From: CAYURR01 sp964446745
Lineage (GTDB): Bacteria; Bacillota; Clostridia; Lachnospirales; WQUN01
Direction: 5' to 3'
Length of the DNA stretch: 19,667 nucleotides
NCBI GenBank assembly: GCA_964446745.1
Contig: CAYURR010000033.1
Span: forward strand, 1-19,667
Shown here: in pieces, positions 7,826-13,325 of the stretch
How the letters are laid out: each line of letters begins with the position of its first letter
Position numbering within the stretch: the first letter of the stretch is position 1
Translations under genes and position numbers: made by a program
Notes under the pieces: model-generated
Databases searched by the model: none
The model's input: only the letters and a program-made list of their open reading frames with translations
What the model was told of the DNA's origin: nothing

Positions 7826-9052
7826 ATGTATGTGGATGTAAGCAAGGTAGATATTGAACGTATCATCAAGCAGGTCTTGACCGAAATGGGCAACGTGCCT
7901 GCGGCAACTGCGAAACCGACAGCCACGACCTCAAAAGGGGCCGCACGCACCGCAAAGACCGCGGTACTCGTGGACAAGGAACGATTCGAGGTACGTGAAT
8001 ATCCGATCCCACCTGTGGGTGACGACGATATCCTCGTGCGTATCGAAGGCTGCGGGGTATGCGGCACGGATGCGCACGAATATAAAAAGGATCCATTTGG
8101 CCTGATACCCGTGGTGCTCGGGCATGAGGGTAGCGGATACATAGTTGAGATAGGTAAGAACGTGAGACAAGACTCCGCGGGGCATCCGGTCAAAATGGGC
8201 GATCGTATCGTCACGAGCATGATCTTCGGTGACAATCCGTCAGTTACGATGTTCGACATGAACAAGTTCAACATCTCGGACAATGCGAATGTCTATGGGC
8301 TATTGCCGGATGACGAAGTACACCTGAACGGTTGGTTCGGCGAATATCTGTTCATCCGTAAGAACTCCACGTTCTTTGTCGTGAATGATCTGGATCTCGA
8401 TATGCGGCTACTGATCGAACCTGCGGCGGTGGTCGTGCATGCCGTCGAACGCGCCAAGACAACAGGACTATTGCGATTTAACAGCAAGGTGCTCGTGCAG
8501 GGTTGCGGACCTATAGGTCTGCTGCTGATTGCGGTCGTACGTACGCTCGGCGTTGAGAACATAATAGCGGTGGATGGCGAGGACATGCGGCTCGAGCTCG
8601 CGCGTGCGATGGGCGCTACCAAGACCGTCAATTTCAAGAACTACCGCGACACGAACGTACTGATCGAGGCCGTCAAAGACATGACTGACGGCAACATGGC
8701 GGATTTTGCGTTCCAGTGTACAGGCGTACCCGCGGCTGCGGCCAATGTCTGGAAGTTTGTACGCAGGGGTGGTGGTCTCTGTGAGCTTGGCTTCTTTGTG
8801 GATAACGGTGAGTGCAGCATCAATCCACACCAGGATATCTGCAAGAAGGAGATCACGGTTGTAGGCTCATGGGTGTACACGCTGCGCGATTATCCAAACA
8901 CCTTTGATTTCCTGAAACGTGCGAAAGCGATTGGCATACCGCTCGAAAGACTCATCACACATCGCTTCCCGCTACACAAGATTGACGACGCGCTGAAGAC
9001 CAACATCCGCATGGAGGGCATCAAGGTCGCGTACATTAACGAAGAGGCGTGA
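7826..9052 (+). CDS. Zinc-dependent (MDR) alcohol dehydrogenase with N-terminal encapsulation helix
   Basis: Encodes 408 aa from ATG 7826 (406 from GTG 7832). Residues about 3-22 (DVSKVDIERIIKQVLTEMG) are an amphipathic helix like that of PduP, followed by a roughly 20-residue Ala/Thr/Lys/Pro linker; the enzyme proper begins near residue 44. The enzyme is a medium-chain dehydrogenase: catalytic zinc motifs GCGVCGTDAHEY and GHEGSGYIVEIG, EPAAVVVHAVE, and the Rossmann loop VLVQGCGPIGLLLI. The usual four-cysteine structural zinc lobe is not visible. Placed after pduP, it may reduce propionaldehyde to propanol to regenerate NAD+, the job of iron-type PduQ elsewhere; it could instead be the lactaldehyde reductase that makes 1,2-propanediol. 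It ends 5 nt before the first shell gene's preferred ATG. Confidence 0.9.
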   Translation: MYVDVSKVDIERIIKQVLTEMGNVPAATAKPTATTSKGAARTAKTAVLVDKERFEVREYPIPPVGDDDILVRIEGCGVCGTDAHEYKKDPFGLIPVVLGHEGSGYIVEIGKNVRQDSAGHPVKMGDRIVTSMIFGDNPSVTMFDMNKFNISDNANVYGLLPDDEVHLNGWFGEYLFIRKNSTFFVVNDLDLDMRLLIEPAAVVVHAVERAKTTGLLRFNSKVLVQGCGPIGLLLIAVVRTLGVENIIAVDGEDMRLELARAMGATKTVNFKNYRDTNVLIEAVKDMTDGNMADFAFQCTGVPAAAANVWKFVRRGGGLCELGFFVDNGECSINPHQDICKKEITVVGSWVYTLRDYPNTFDFLKRAKAIGIPLERLITHRFPLHKIDDALKTNIRMEGIKVAYINEEA

Positions 9053-9057
9053 GTAAA

Positions 9058-9363
9058 ATGGCTGAAGCGGTAGGATTGTTGGAGGTATATGGGCTTACGG
9101 CGGCATTTGCGGCGGGCGATGCTGCATGCAAGGCCGCGAATGTGACGATAGAGGCATTCGATAGGAACAAGCCTGCTAACGCAGAAACGCTCGCGGTGCC
9201 GCTTTTGATTATGGTCAAGCTGCGCGGCAGCATATCGGATATCAAAGCGGCGGTTGAGGCTGGAGCGGCTGCGGCAAACGCTGTGTCGGGGGTAGTGGCT
9301 ACACATATCATAGCCAATCCAGAGCGTGATACTGAAAAAATGTTGAAGATTAACGCTATATAA
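9058..9363 (+). CDS. BMC-H shell protein with lengthened pore loop
   Basis: Encodes 101 aa from ATG 9058; a GTG at 9049 (GTGA overlap with the dehydrogenase stop) is possible but AAGAGG upstream spaces better with the ATG. A single BMC domain is clear: AVGLLEVYGLTAAFAAGDAA at the start, KAANV, KLRGSISDIKAAVEAGAAAA, and a C-terminal THIIANPERDTEKML. These proteins form hexameric tiles of the shell facet. Compared with PduA, the segment between KAANV and the RG turn is nine residues longer (FDRNKPANAETLAVP), placing an insertion at or beside the hexamer pore. I cannot match it to a named Pdu paralogue; similar long-loop BMC-H proteins are, to my recollection, present in other clostridial loci. 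Confidence 0.92.
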   Translation: MAEAVGLLEVYGLTAAFAAGDAACKAANVTIEAFDRNKPANAETLAVPLLIMVKLRGSISDIKAAVEAGAAAANAVSGVVATHIIANPERDTEKMLKINAI

Positions 9364-9381
9364 AATTATAGGAGGTACGAC

Positions 9382-9657
9382 ATGAATCAAGAGGCATTGG
9401 GCATGATCGAAACAAGGGGTCTCGTGGCTGCGGTAGAGGCTGCGGATGCGATGATAAAGGCTGCGGATGTACGACTGGTGGGCACGGAAAAGATCGGATC
9501 GGGTCTTGTAACAGTCATGGTAAGGGGTGACGTCGGTGCGGTCAAGGCTGCTACAGAGGTCGGCGCACAGGCAGCGGGACGCTTGGGCGAGCTCGTTGCG
9601 GTGCATGTAATCCCGCGTCCTCATCAGGATGTCGAGGGCATTTTGCCTAAGATATAA
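9382..9657 (+). CDS. pduA: Canonical BMC-H shell protein, PduA/PduJ type (copy 1)
   Basis: Encodes 91 aa, the standard length. ATAGGAGG a few nucleotides upstream of the ATG is a strong ribosome binding site. The sequence follows PduA closely: EALGMIETRGLVAAVEAADA, the hexamer-edge lysine at position 26, the pore motif EKIGSGLVTVMVRGDVGAVKAA, and the C-terminal VHVIPRPHQDVEGILPK with the edge arginine. Such proteins are the main facet tile, and the KIGSG pore passes small polar substrates such as 1,2-propanediol. It is strongly similar to the BMC-H gene at 10061. PduA and PduJ cannot be told apart by eye here. Confidence 0.96.
   Translation: MNQEALGMIETRGLVAAVEAADAMIKAADVRLVGTEKIGSGLVTVMVRGDVGAVKAATEVGAQAAGRLGELVAVHVIPRPHQDVEGILPKI
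9403..9440 (+). repeat. 38-nt exact repeat, copy 1 (within PduA-like gene 1)
   Basis: This block, starting ATGATCGAAACAAGG, is identical to 10082-10119. It encodes the first strand and helix of the BMC domain and marks recent duplication of, or gene conversion between, the two PduA-like genes. Confidence 0.9.
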
Positions 9658-9672
9658 GCCGAGGGAAGAATA

Positions 9673-10029
9673 TTGAAGGCGCTGGGTTTTGTGGAAATGC
9701 CGCATTTTACGGATGCACTCACGGCACTGGACCGGATGTTAAAGACAGCGGACGTTGAGTTTGTGACATGGGAAAAAAAGCTCGGCGGCAGGCTCGTGAC
9801 GATCATCGTGCGCGGGAGCGTTTCGGCGGTAAACGCGGCTGTCGAGGCCGTAGTGGGCGGTCAGTCCGGTAAGGTCGTCGCACATCTTGTATTGCCAAAT
9901 CCCCATCCCGAGACCGTAAAAATGGTTGAACTGAGCCGCACACATCAAGGCTTTTCGGGTGTAGCAGAGGCGGAAACGGAAGCTGTCACGGCGGTAGATG
10001 CAGGGGTTGAAGATAATGGCGAAATCTAA
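9673..10029 (+). CDS. Divergent BMC-H shell protein with basic pore motif and acidic tail
   Basis: Encodes 118 aa from a TTG start at 9673; GAGGGAAG just upstream serves as ribosome binding site. A single BMC domain spans residues about 1-90: ALGFVEMPHFTDALTALDRML, KTADV, VRGSVSAVNAAVEAV and HLVLPNPHPETVKMVE. The pore loop reads EKKLGGRL, where PduA has EKIGSGL, so a glycine and an arginine replace the serine-glycine pair. A tail of about 25 residues follows, rich in Glu, Ala and Val (VAEAETEAVTAVDAGVEDNG) and without an obvious fold. It sits between two PduA-like copies. It is PduK-like in having a tail, but it lacks the iron-sulfur cysteines of PduK, so I give no symbol. Confidence 0.92.
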   Translation: MKALGFVEMPHFTDALTALDRMLKTADVEFVTWEKKLGGRLVTIIVRGSVSAVNAAVEAVVGGQSGKVVAHLVLPNPHPETVKMVELSRTHQGFSGVAEAETEAVTAVDAGVEDNGEI

Positions 10030-10060
10030 GACTAAAACAATAAAACAGGAGGTAAGATAT

Positions 10061-10339
10061 ATGGAATTGCAAGCATTGGGTATGATCGAAACAAGGGGTC
10101 TCGTGGCTGCGGTAGAGGCGGCTGACGCGATGTTAAAGGCTGCAAACGTAATATTGGTAGGTACGGAAAAGATCGGGTCCGGCCTTGTATCCGTAATGGT
10201 CAGGGGCGACGTGGGTGCAGTAAAGGCCGCTGTAGAGGCTGGTCAGGCCGCTGCGGGTCGCCTGGGTGAGATCATCGCTGTACATGTAATACCGAGACCA
10301 CACGGCGATGTCGAAAAGATTTTACCGGTTATAAAGTAA
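10061..10339 (+). CDS. pduA: Canonical BMC-H shell protein, PduA/PduJ type (copy 2)
   Basis: Encodes 92 aa from ATG 10061, with AGGAGG at 10048-10053 upstream. An in-frame ATG at 9998 would add 21 unrelated residues and overlap the preceding gene, so it is rejected. The protein matches PduA/PduJ: QALGMIETRGLVAAVEAADA, edge lysine in MLKAANV, pore EKIGSGLVSVMVRGDVGAVKAA, and VHVIPRPHGDVEKILP. It shares a 38-nt identical block with copy 1 and differs mainly by conservative changes. It likely mixes into the same facets; two PduA/PduJ-type genes in one locus is normal for Pdu compartments. Confidence 0.96.
   Translation: MELQALGMIETRGLVAAVEAADAMLKAANVILVGTEKIGSGLVSVMVRGDVGAVKAAVEAGQAAAGRLGEIIAVHVIPRPHGDVEKILPVIK
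10082..10119 (+). repeat. 38-nt exact repeat, copy 2 (within PduA-like gene 2)
   Basis: Identical to 9403-9440. Similarity of the two genes continues on both sides of the block with scattered differences, mostly at third codon positions. Confidence 0.9.
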
Positions 10340-10343
10340 AACA

Positions 10344-11027
10344 ATGAATGCCGAAATAATAGAACACATCACGCAAGAGGTCATAAAGCGGATCGCGTCG
10401 GAGCAGGGGCCCATTTATGCTTATGCGGTTGAAGATGCGCATGCGAGTGAAAATACATACGCGCGCGCCGTACCCATAGGGGTATCGGCGCGGCATGTGC
10501 ATCTGTCGCAGGAGCATATAGAGGCGCTATTCGGAAAGGGCTATAAACTGCGTGAAAAGAAGAAACTCATGGGCGGGCAATACGCCGCGCAGGAATGTGT
10601 CACGATCGTCGGCGAAAAGCTCCGGGCTATAGAAAATGTGCGTATACTCGGACCTGCACGCAAGCAGTCGCAGGTAGAGGTCGCAATGACGGACGCTATA
10701 AGGCTCGGTGTGAACCCGCCCGTAAGGGAATCGGGGGTACTCACGGGCTCCGCGGCGATCTCAATCGTGGGGCCACACGGCGCTGTGTATTTGCCAGAGG
10801 GCTGTATCGTCGCCAAGAGGCACATACATATGGCGCCTGGGCACGCGGAGATTTTCGGCGTGAGAGACAAGGACATCGTGACCGTTCGGTTTGAGACGGA
10901 TCGGGCAGGGGTGTTTGAGGAGGTGCTCGTGCGCGTGGACGAGAGCTTTGATCTGGAGATGCATATAGACACAGACGAAGCTAATGCGATGGGTATCACA
11001 GGCGAGGTCATGGGGGTGTTAGTGTGA
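10344..11027 (+). CDS. pduL: Phosphate propanoyltransferase PduL, BMC-targeted
   Basis: Encodes 227 aa. Converts propionyl-CoA and phosphate to propionyl-phosphate, freeing CoA inside the compartment for PduP. Residues about 3-20 (AEIIEHITQEVIKRIASE) are the N-terminal encapsulation helix, followed by a linker. Two PduL domains follow: IPIGVSARHVHLS with zinc ligands His51 and His53, GPARKQSQVEV with the phosphate-binding arginine, SGVLTGS, then AKRHIHMAPGHAEIFG with His160 and His162, and LEMHIDTDEAN with His207. These five histidines match the two-zinc site of characterised PduL. The ATG at 10344 is 4 nt after the preceding stop and lacks a strong ribosome binding site, so coupling is likely. 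No phosphate-acetyltransferase homologue is needed. Confidence 0.96.
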   Translation: MNAEIIEHITQEVIKRIASEQGPIYAYAVEDAHASENTYARAVPIGVSARHVHLSQEHIEALFGKGYKLREKKKLMGGQYAAQECVTIVGEKLRAIENVRILGPARKQSQVEVAMTDAIRLGVNPPVRESGVLTGSAAISIVGPHGAVYLPEGCIVAKRHIHMAPGHAEIFGVRDKDIVTVRFETDRAGVFEEVLVRVDESFDLEMHIDTDEANAMGITGEVMGVLV

Positions 11028-11266
11028 TAGTAGGTAAGGTCGTCGGCACGGTCGTCAGTACGCGCAAGCGGCAAGATCTCGTAGGCAGCAAGTTTTTGAT
11101 CGTAGAGCCTCTGGAGGGTACACACGAGCACAAGATCGTAGCCGTGGATGATGTGGGCGCGGGTATAGGCGAAATAGTGTTGGTCGTGACGGGAAGCACA
11201 GCCCGATGGGGTAGCGGTAAACCGGTTGATGCGCTGATAGTGGGTATAGTCGATGACAAGCTATGA
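11024..11266 (+). CDS. pduN: BMC-P pentameric vertex protein PduN/EutN
   Basis: Encodes 80 aa starting with GTG in a GTGA overlap with pduL. It belongs to the EutN/CcmL family (Pfam 03319), which forms pentamers that cap the vertices of the polyhedral shell. Seen features are MIVGKVVGTVVSTRK at the N-terminus, LVGSKFLIVEPL, IVAVDDVGAGIGEIVLVVTGS with the conserved G-x-G-E-V-type turn, ARWGSGKPVDALIVGIVD at the end. The length is slightly below PduN of Salmonella (91 aa) and typical for clostridial versions. It is the only vertex gene in the window and is sufficient to close a shell. Confidence 0.95.
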   Translation: MIVGKVVGTVVSTRKRQDLVGSKFLIVEPLEGTHEHKIVAVDDVGAGIGEIVLVVTGSTARWGSGKPVDALIVGIVDDKL

Positions 11267-11921
11267 CGGACAGAGGTACGGACAAATAATTGGACAAAAA
11301 AATTCCGCCATTGGTATGGCGGAATTTATGACGGTATCGGCGGGGCTTGCTGCGACCGATGAAATGGTCAAGCAGAGCCCTGTTGATATTGTGTTCTCGG
11401 ATATCGTAACACCAGGTAAGTTGGTTGTGATCATCGACGGTGAGCTTAGCGCGGTCAACATGGCTATCGATGCCGTTCGCAATCGGTATCGAGATGCGCT
11501 GGCTGGTTCGTATGTGATCGGAAACCCTCATCCCGAGGTAAGAAGAGCTGTGCGTGGGGACGAGGAAGCGGAGATAGATGCTACGACGGATACTAATCCA
11601 GGCAATGCAGATTTATCTATGAGTAGTGTAAGCAGTGCTGCCGTGGGTATATTGGAAACAAAGTCTGTTGTCTCGGGAATATTAGGCGCAGACGCATGTA
11701 CAAAGGCCGCCGCTGTGAGCATATTGCGTATCCGTCTACGGGGCGGCATGGGGGGGAAAGCGTTTGTTCTCATGCGCGGGTCTGTAGCCAATGTAGAGGC
11801 TGCCATATCAGCCGGGATAAAGGCTGTTGGACGTGAGTTAGCAGACTATAGTGTTTTACCAAGACCGGATTGTAGGGTAGTTGAGATGTTTTATAATAGT
11901 TTAAATAGTTCCCTTAGATGA
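11253..11921 (+). CDS. pduT: Tandem-domain BMC-T shell protein, PduT-like, lacking the Fe-S cysteine
   Basis: Encodes 222 aa with two BMC domains (residues about 17-105 and 132-215) joined by an acidic linker. Trimers of such proteins mimic hexamers. Alignment by eye to PduT is good: NSAIGMAEFMTVSAGLAATDEM against PduT's AIGILELTSIAKGM, and in domain 2 AAVGILETKSV, GGMGGKAFVLMRGSVANVE and SVLPRPD. In PduT a cysteine (Cys38) holds a [4Fe-4S] cluster in the pore; the matching residue here is Thr53 (IVTPGK instead of ICPGK). ATG 11253 overlaps pduN by 14 nt with no clear ribosome binding site; ATG 11316 would remove the first strand. A 12-bp hairpin lies in codons 16-25. Last gene of the operon. 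Confidence 0.9.
   Translation: MTSYDGQRYGQIIGQKNSAIGMAEFMTVSAGLAATDEMVKQSPVDIVFSDIVTPGKLVVIIDGELSAVNMAIDAVRNRYRDALAGSYVIGNPHPEVRRAVRGDEEAEIDATTDTNPGNADLSMSSVSSAAVGILETKSVVSGILGADACTKAAAVSILRIRLRGGMGGKAFVLMRGSVANVEAAISAGIKAVGRELADYSVLPRPDCRVVEMFYNSLNSSLR
11300..11327 (+). other. Perfect 12-bp inverted repeat in the 5' end of the BMC-T gene
   Basis: AAATTCCGCCAT and ATGGCGGAATTT are exact reverse complements separated by TGGT. The stem lies just after an A7 run (11296-11302) and its right arm starts with an in-frame ATG (codon 22). There is no T-run after it on the + strand, so it is not a terminator for the operon; on the - strand it is followed by a T-run. Confidence 0.8.
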
Positions 11922-12061
11922 ATGAATAAATAACGGACAGAGATGGAATACACACATAGGTTAGTATTAATGAAATTAATAAGGGCTTTTTGAGCATTGA
12001 TTTTTTTGCCTTATAGGTCTTATTTATAGCCTTGATAGTTGATTTGTAGTTACATCTCGGT
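11922..12061. other. Gene-free stretch after the BMC operon
   Basis: About 140 nt, A+T-rich. I see a weak ATTAAT-gaa-ATTAAT palindrome around 11967-11981 and a T7 run near 12000-12007, but no stable G+C-rich stem before the T-run. No convincing terminator or gene. It may be partly decayed sequence of the neighbouring pseudogene. Confidence 0.5.
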
Positions 12062-12490
12062 GATTTTATACGTGCTGCTGCTTGCCGCGCTGGGCAGATG
12101 CTTAATATCCACGATATAGCTATGGATGTAGGTGTATCTGATGATACCTCTGCTGAAATCCTCGCAAACGGTGCAATCAACGGTGCGATCTTAGAGAACT
12201 ATGTTGTAGGTGAAATAATAAAAACCTATCATAATGTCGGTAAAGAGTGCTTGCTTTGGTACTATCGCGACAAAAGTGCAAGGGAAATTGATGTTGTGCT
12301 TGAAGCTGATGGGGTGTTGCATCCTTTGGAAATTAAACGATCCGTTAATCCGGGAACCGAACCCGTTGGCATCTTCTCACTGCTCGACAAGGGCTCGGTG
12401 CCGCGAGGTAATGGAGCTGTTATTTGTATGAGGTCGGAATTGTCAGCGGTAAATAGTAACAACTTTATTATACCTGTTTGGGTAATTTGA
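12062..12490 (+). pseudogene. Remnant of a DUF4143-type AAA ATPase
   Basis: The open frame runs from a stop at 12047 to TGA 12488; the only ATG (12098) is internal to the homology, because FIRAAACRAGQ before it belongs to the family. Two C-terminal pieces of the ATP-binding DUF4143 family are visible: the winged-helix-like AAACRAGQMLNIHDIAMDVGVSDDT, and the nuclease-like end ANGAINGAILENYVVGEII, LLWYYRDKSAREIDVVLE, LHPLEIKRSVNPG and ICMRSEL. In full-length relatives tens of residues separate these two pieces; here they are fused directly near 12145. The AAA domain with Walker motifs is missing altogether. I conclude that a gene of about 400 codons was reduced by an N-terminal loss and an internal in-frame deletion. 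Its last 23 nt overlap folD, which is convergent. Confidence 0.8.
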
Positions 12491-13325
12491 CCAGCACATG
12501 TCCGAGTAAAACCGAGGTCGTCACAGTACCTACGCCGCCCGGTACGGGAGTAATGGCTTCTACGATCTCGCTGACGGCCTCGTAATCCACGTCGCCGCAG
12601 AGCTTGCCGTCTACCATGTTTATACCTACATCGACTACGATCTGATCCGGATGTACAAACTCGGCGCTTATCATGCGAGCCTTGCCCGCACACGCGACCA
12701 AAATATCTGCGCGTTTACATTCTGCTGCGAGGTCTGCTGTCTTTGTATGGCACACGGTGACCGTGGCGTTTTTAGCAAGCATGAGCATTGCGAGCGGTTT
12801 ACCTACCACGAGGCTGCGCCCTACGATCGTGACGCGCTTACCTGAAACGTCGATGTTGTAATGCTCGAGCATTTCCATTACGGCCTTTGCGGTACACGGT
12901 GCGAAACCCTGTGTACCGTATGCACCCGTATTTCCTGCAAACAACCGAGCCATGTTTATATACCCCATGCAGTCGACATCCTTTTCAGGTGCAATCAAAA
13001 CCTTGATTGCTTCCTCATCGATCTGCGACGGCAACGGCCTAAACAGCAATATGCCGTGAACTCTACTGTCATTATTTAATGCGTCTATAGTATCAACCAA
13101 CCCACGCTGTGAAACGTCCTGGTCGAGCGTTGTTATCCTTACGCTTGCTCCAACGTTCTCAAAGCGTTTTTTTATGCCCTTTTCATATGCGATATCGTCC
13201 TCACGCTGGCCTATACGCACAACCGCTAACGTCGGGGAAATGCCCTGTTGTTGCAATTCGACGACACGCTTCTTATATACAGCATTCAACGCGTTCACTA
13301 CGTCCTTGCCTGACAATACCCTCAT
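12468..13325 (-). CDS. folD: FolD, methylenetetrahydrofolate dehydrogenase (cyclohydrolase residues replaced)
   Basis: Encodes 285 aa, the normal length. FolD oxidises 5,10-methylene-THF to methenyl-THF and usually also hydrolyses it to 10-formyl-THF. Seen are the N-terminal SGKDVV, the catalytic tyrosine (Tyr47) in DDIAYEKGIKKRFENVGA, PEKDVDCMGYINMARL with Asp118, the dinucleotide loop VGRSLVVGKPLAMLML, and the C-terminal ITPVPGGVGTVTTSVLL. By ungapped alignment to E. coli FolD, Lys54 corresponds to Ile51 and Gln98 to Phe95 (ILLFRPLP), both key to cyclohydrolase chemistry. The protein may therefore act mainly as a dehydrogenase, with the adjacent fchA product doing the hydrolysis. Starts in an ATGA overlap with fchA. 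Confidence 0.93.
   Translation of the reverse strand: MRVLSGKDVVNALNAVYKKRVVELQQQGISPTLAVVRIGQREDDIAYEKGIKKRFENVGASVRITTLDQDVSQRGLVDTIDALNNDSRVHGILLFRPLPSQIDEEAIKVLIAPEKDVDCMGYINMARLFAGNTGAYGTQGFAPCTAKAVMEMLEHYNIDVSGKRVTIVGRSLVVGKPLAMLMLAKNATVTVCHTKTADLAAECKRADILVACAGKARMISAEFVHPDQIVVDVGINMVDGKLCGDVDYEAVSEIVEAITPVPGGVGTVTTSVLLGHVLVKLPKQV

Noticed and set aside
8890..9705. Long open frame on the - strand (271 codons) across the alcohol dehydrogenase end and two shell genes
   Set aside because: It is antisense to well-supported genes and its Arg/His/Tyr/Cys-rich composition is typical of a shadow frame.
9998..10060. N-terminal extension of the second PduA-like protein
   Set aside because: The added 21 residues overlap the previous gene and lack BMC homology; ATG 10061 follows a strong AGGAGG site.
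9403..10119. Repeat pair as a mobile element or CRISPR-like array
   Set aside because: The two blocks are simply the conserved first part of two paralogous shell genes; there are no regular spacers or terminal repeats.
11300..11327. Hairpin as a transcription terminator between pduN and the BMC-T gene
   Set aside because: On the + strand no T-run follows and the stem lies inside the BMC-T coding frame, so ending transcription there would silence a gene that looks intact.
11967..12007. Terminator of the BMC operon
   Set aside because: The visible palindromes are short and A+T-only, and the T-run is not preceded by a stable stem; I could not support a terminator here.
12098..12490. A functional small gene of 130 codons
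   Set aside because: Family homology starts before its ATG, the ATPase core is missing and two distant family segments are fused, so a remnant is the better reading.
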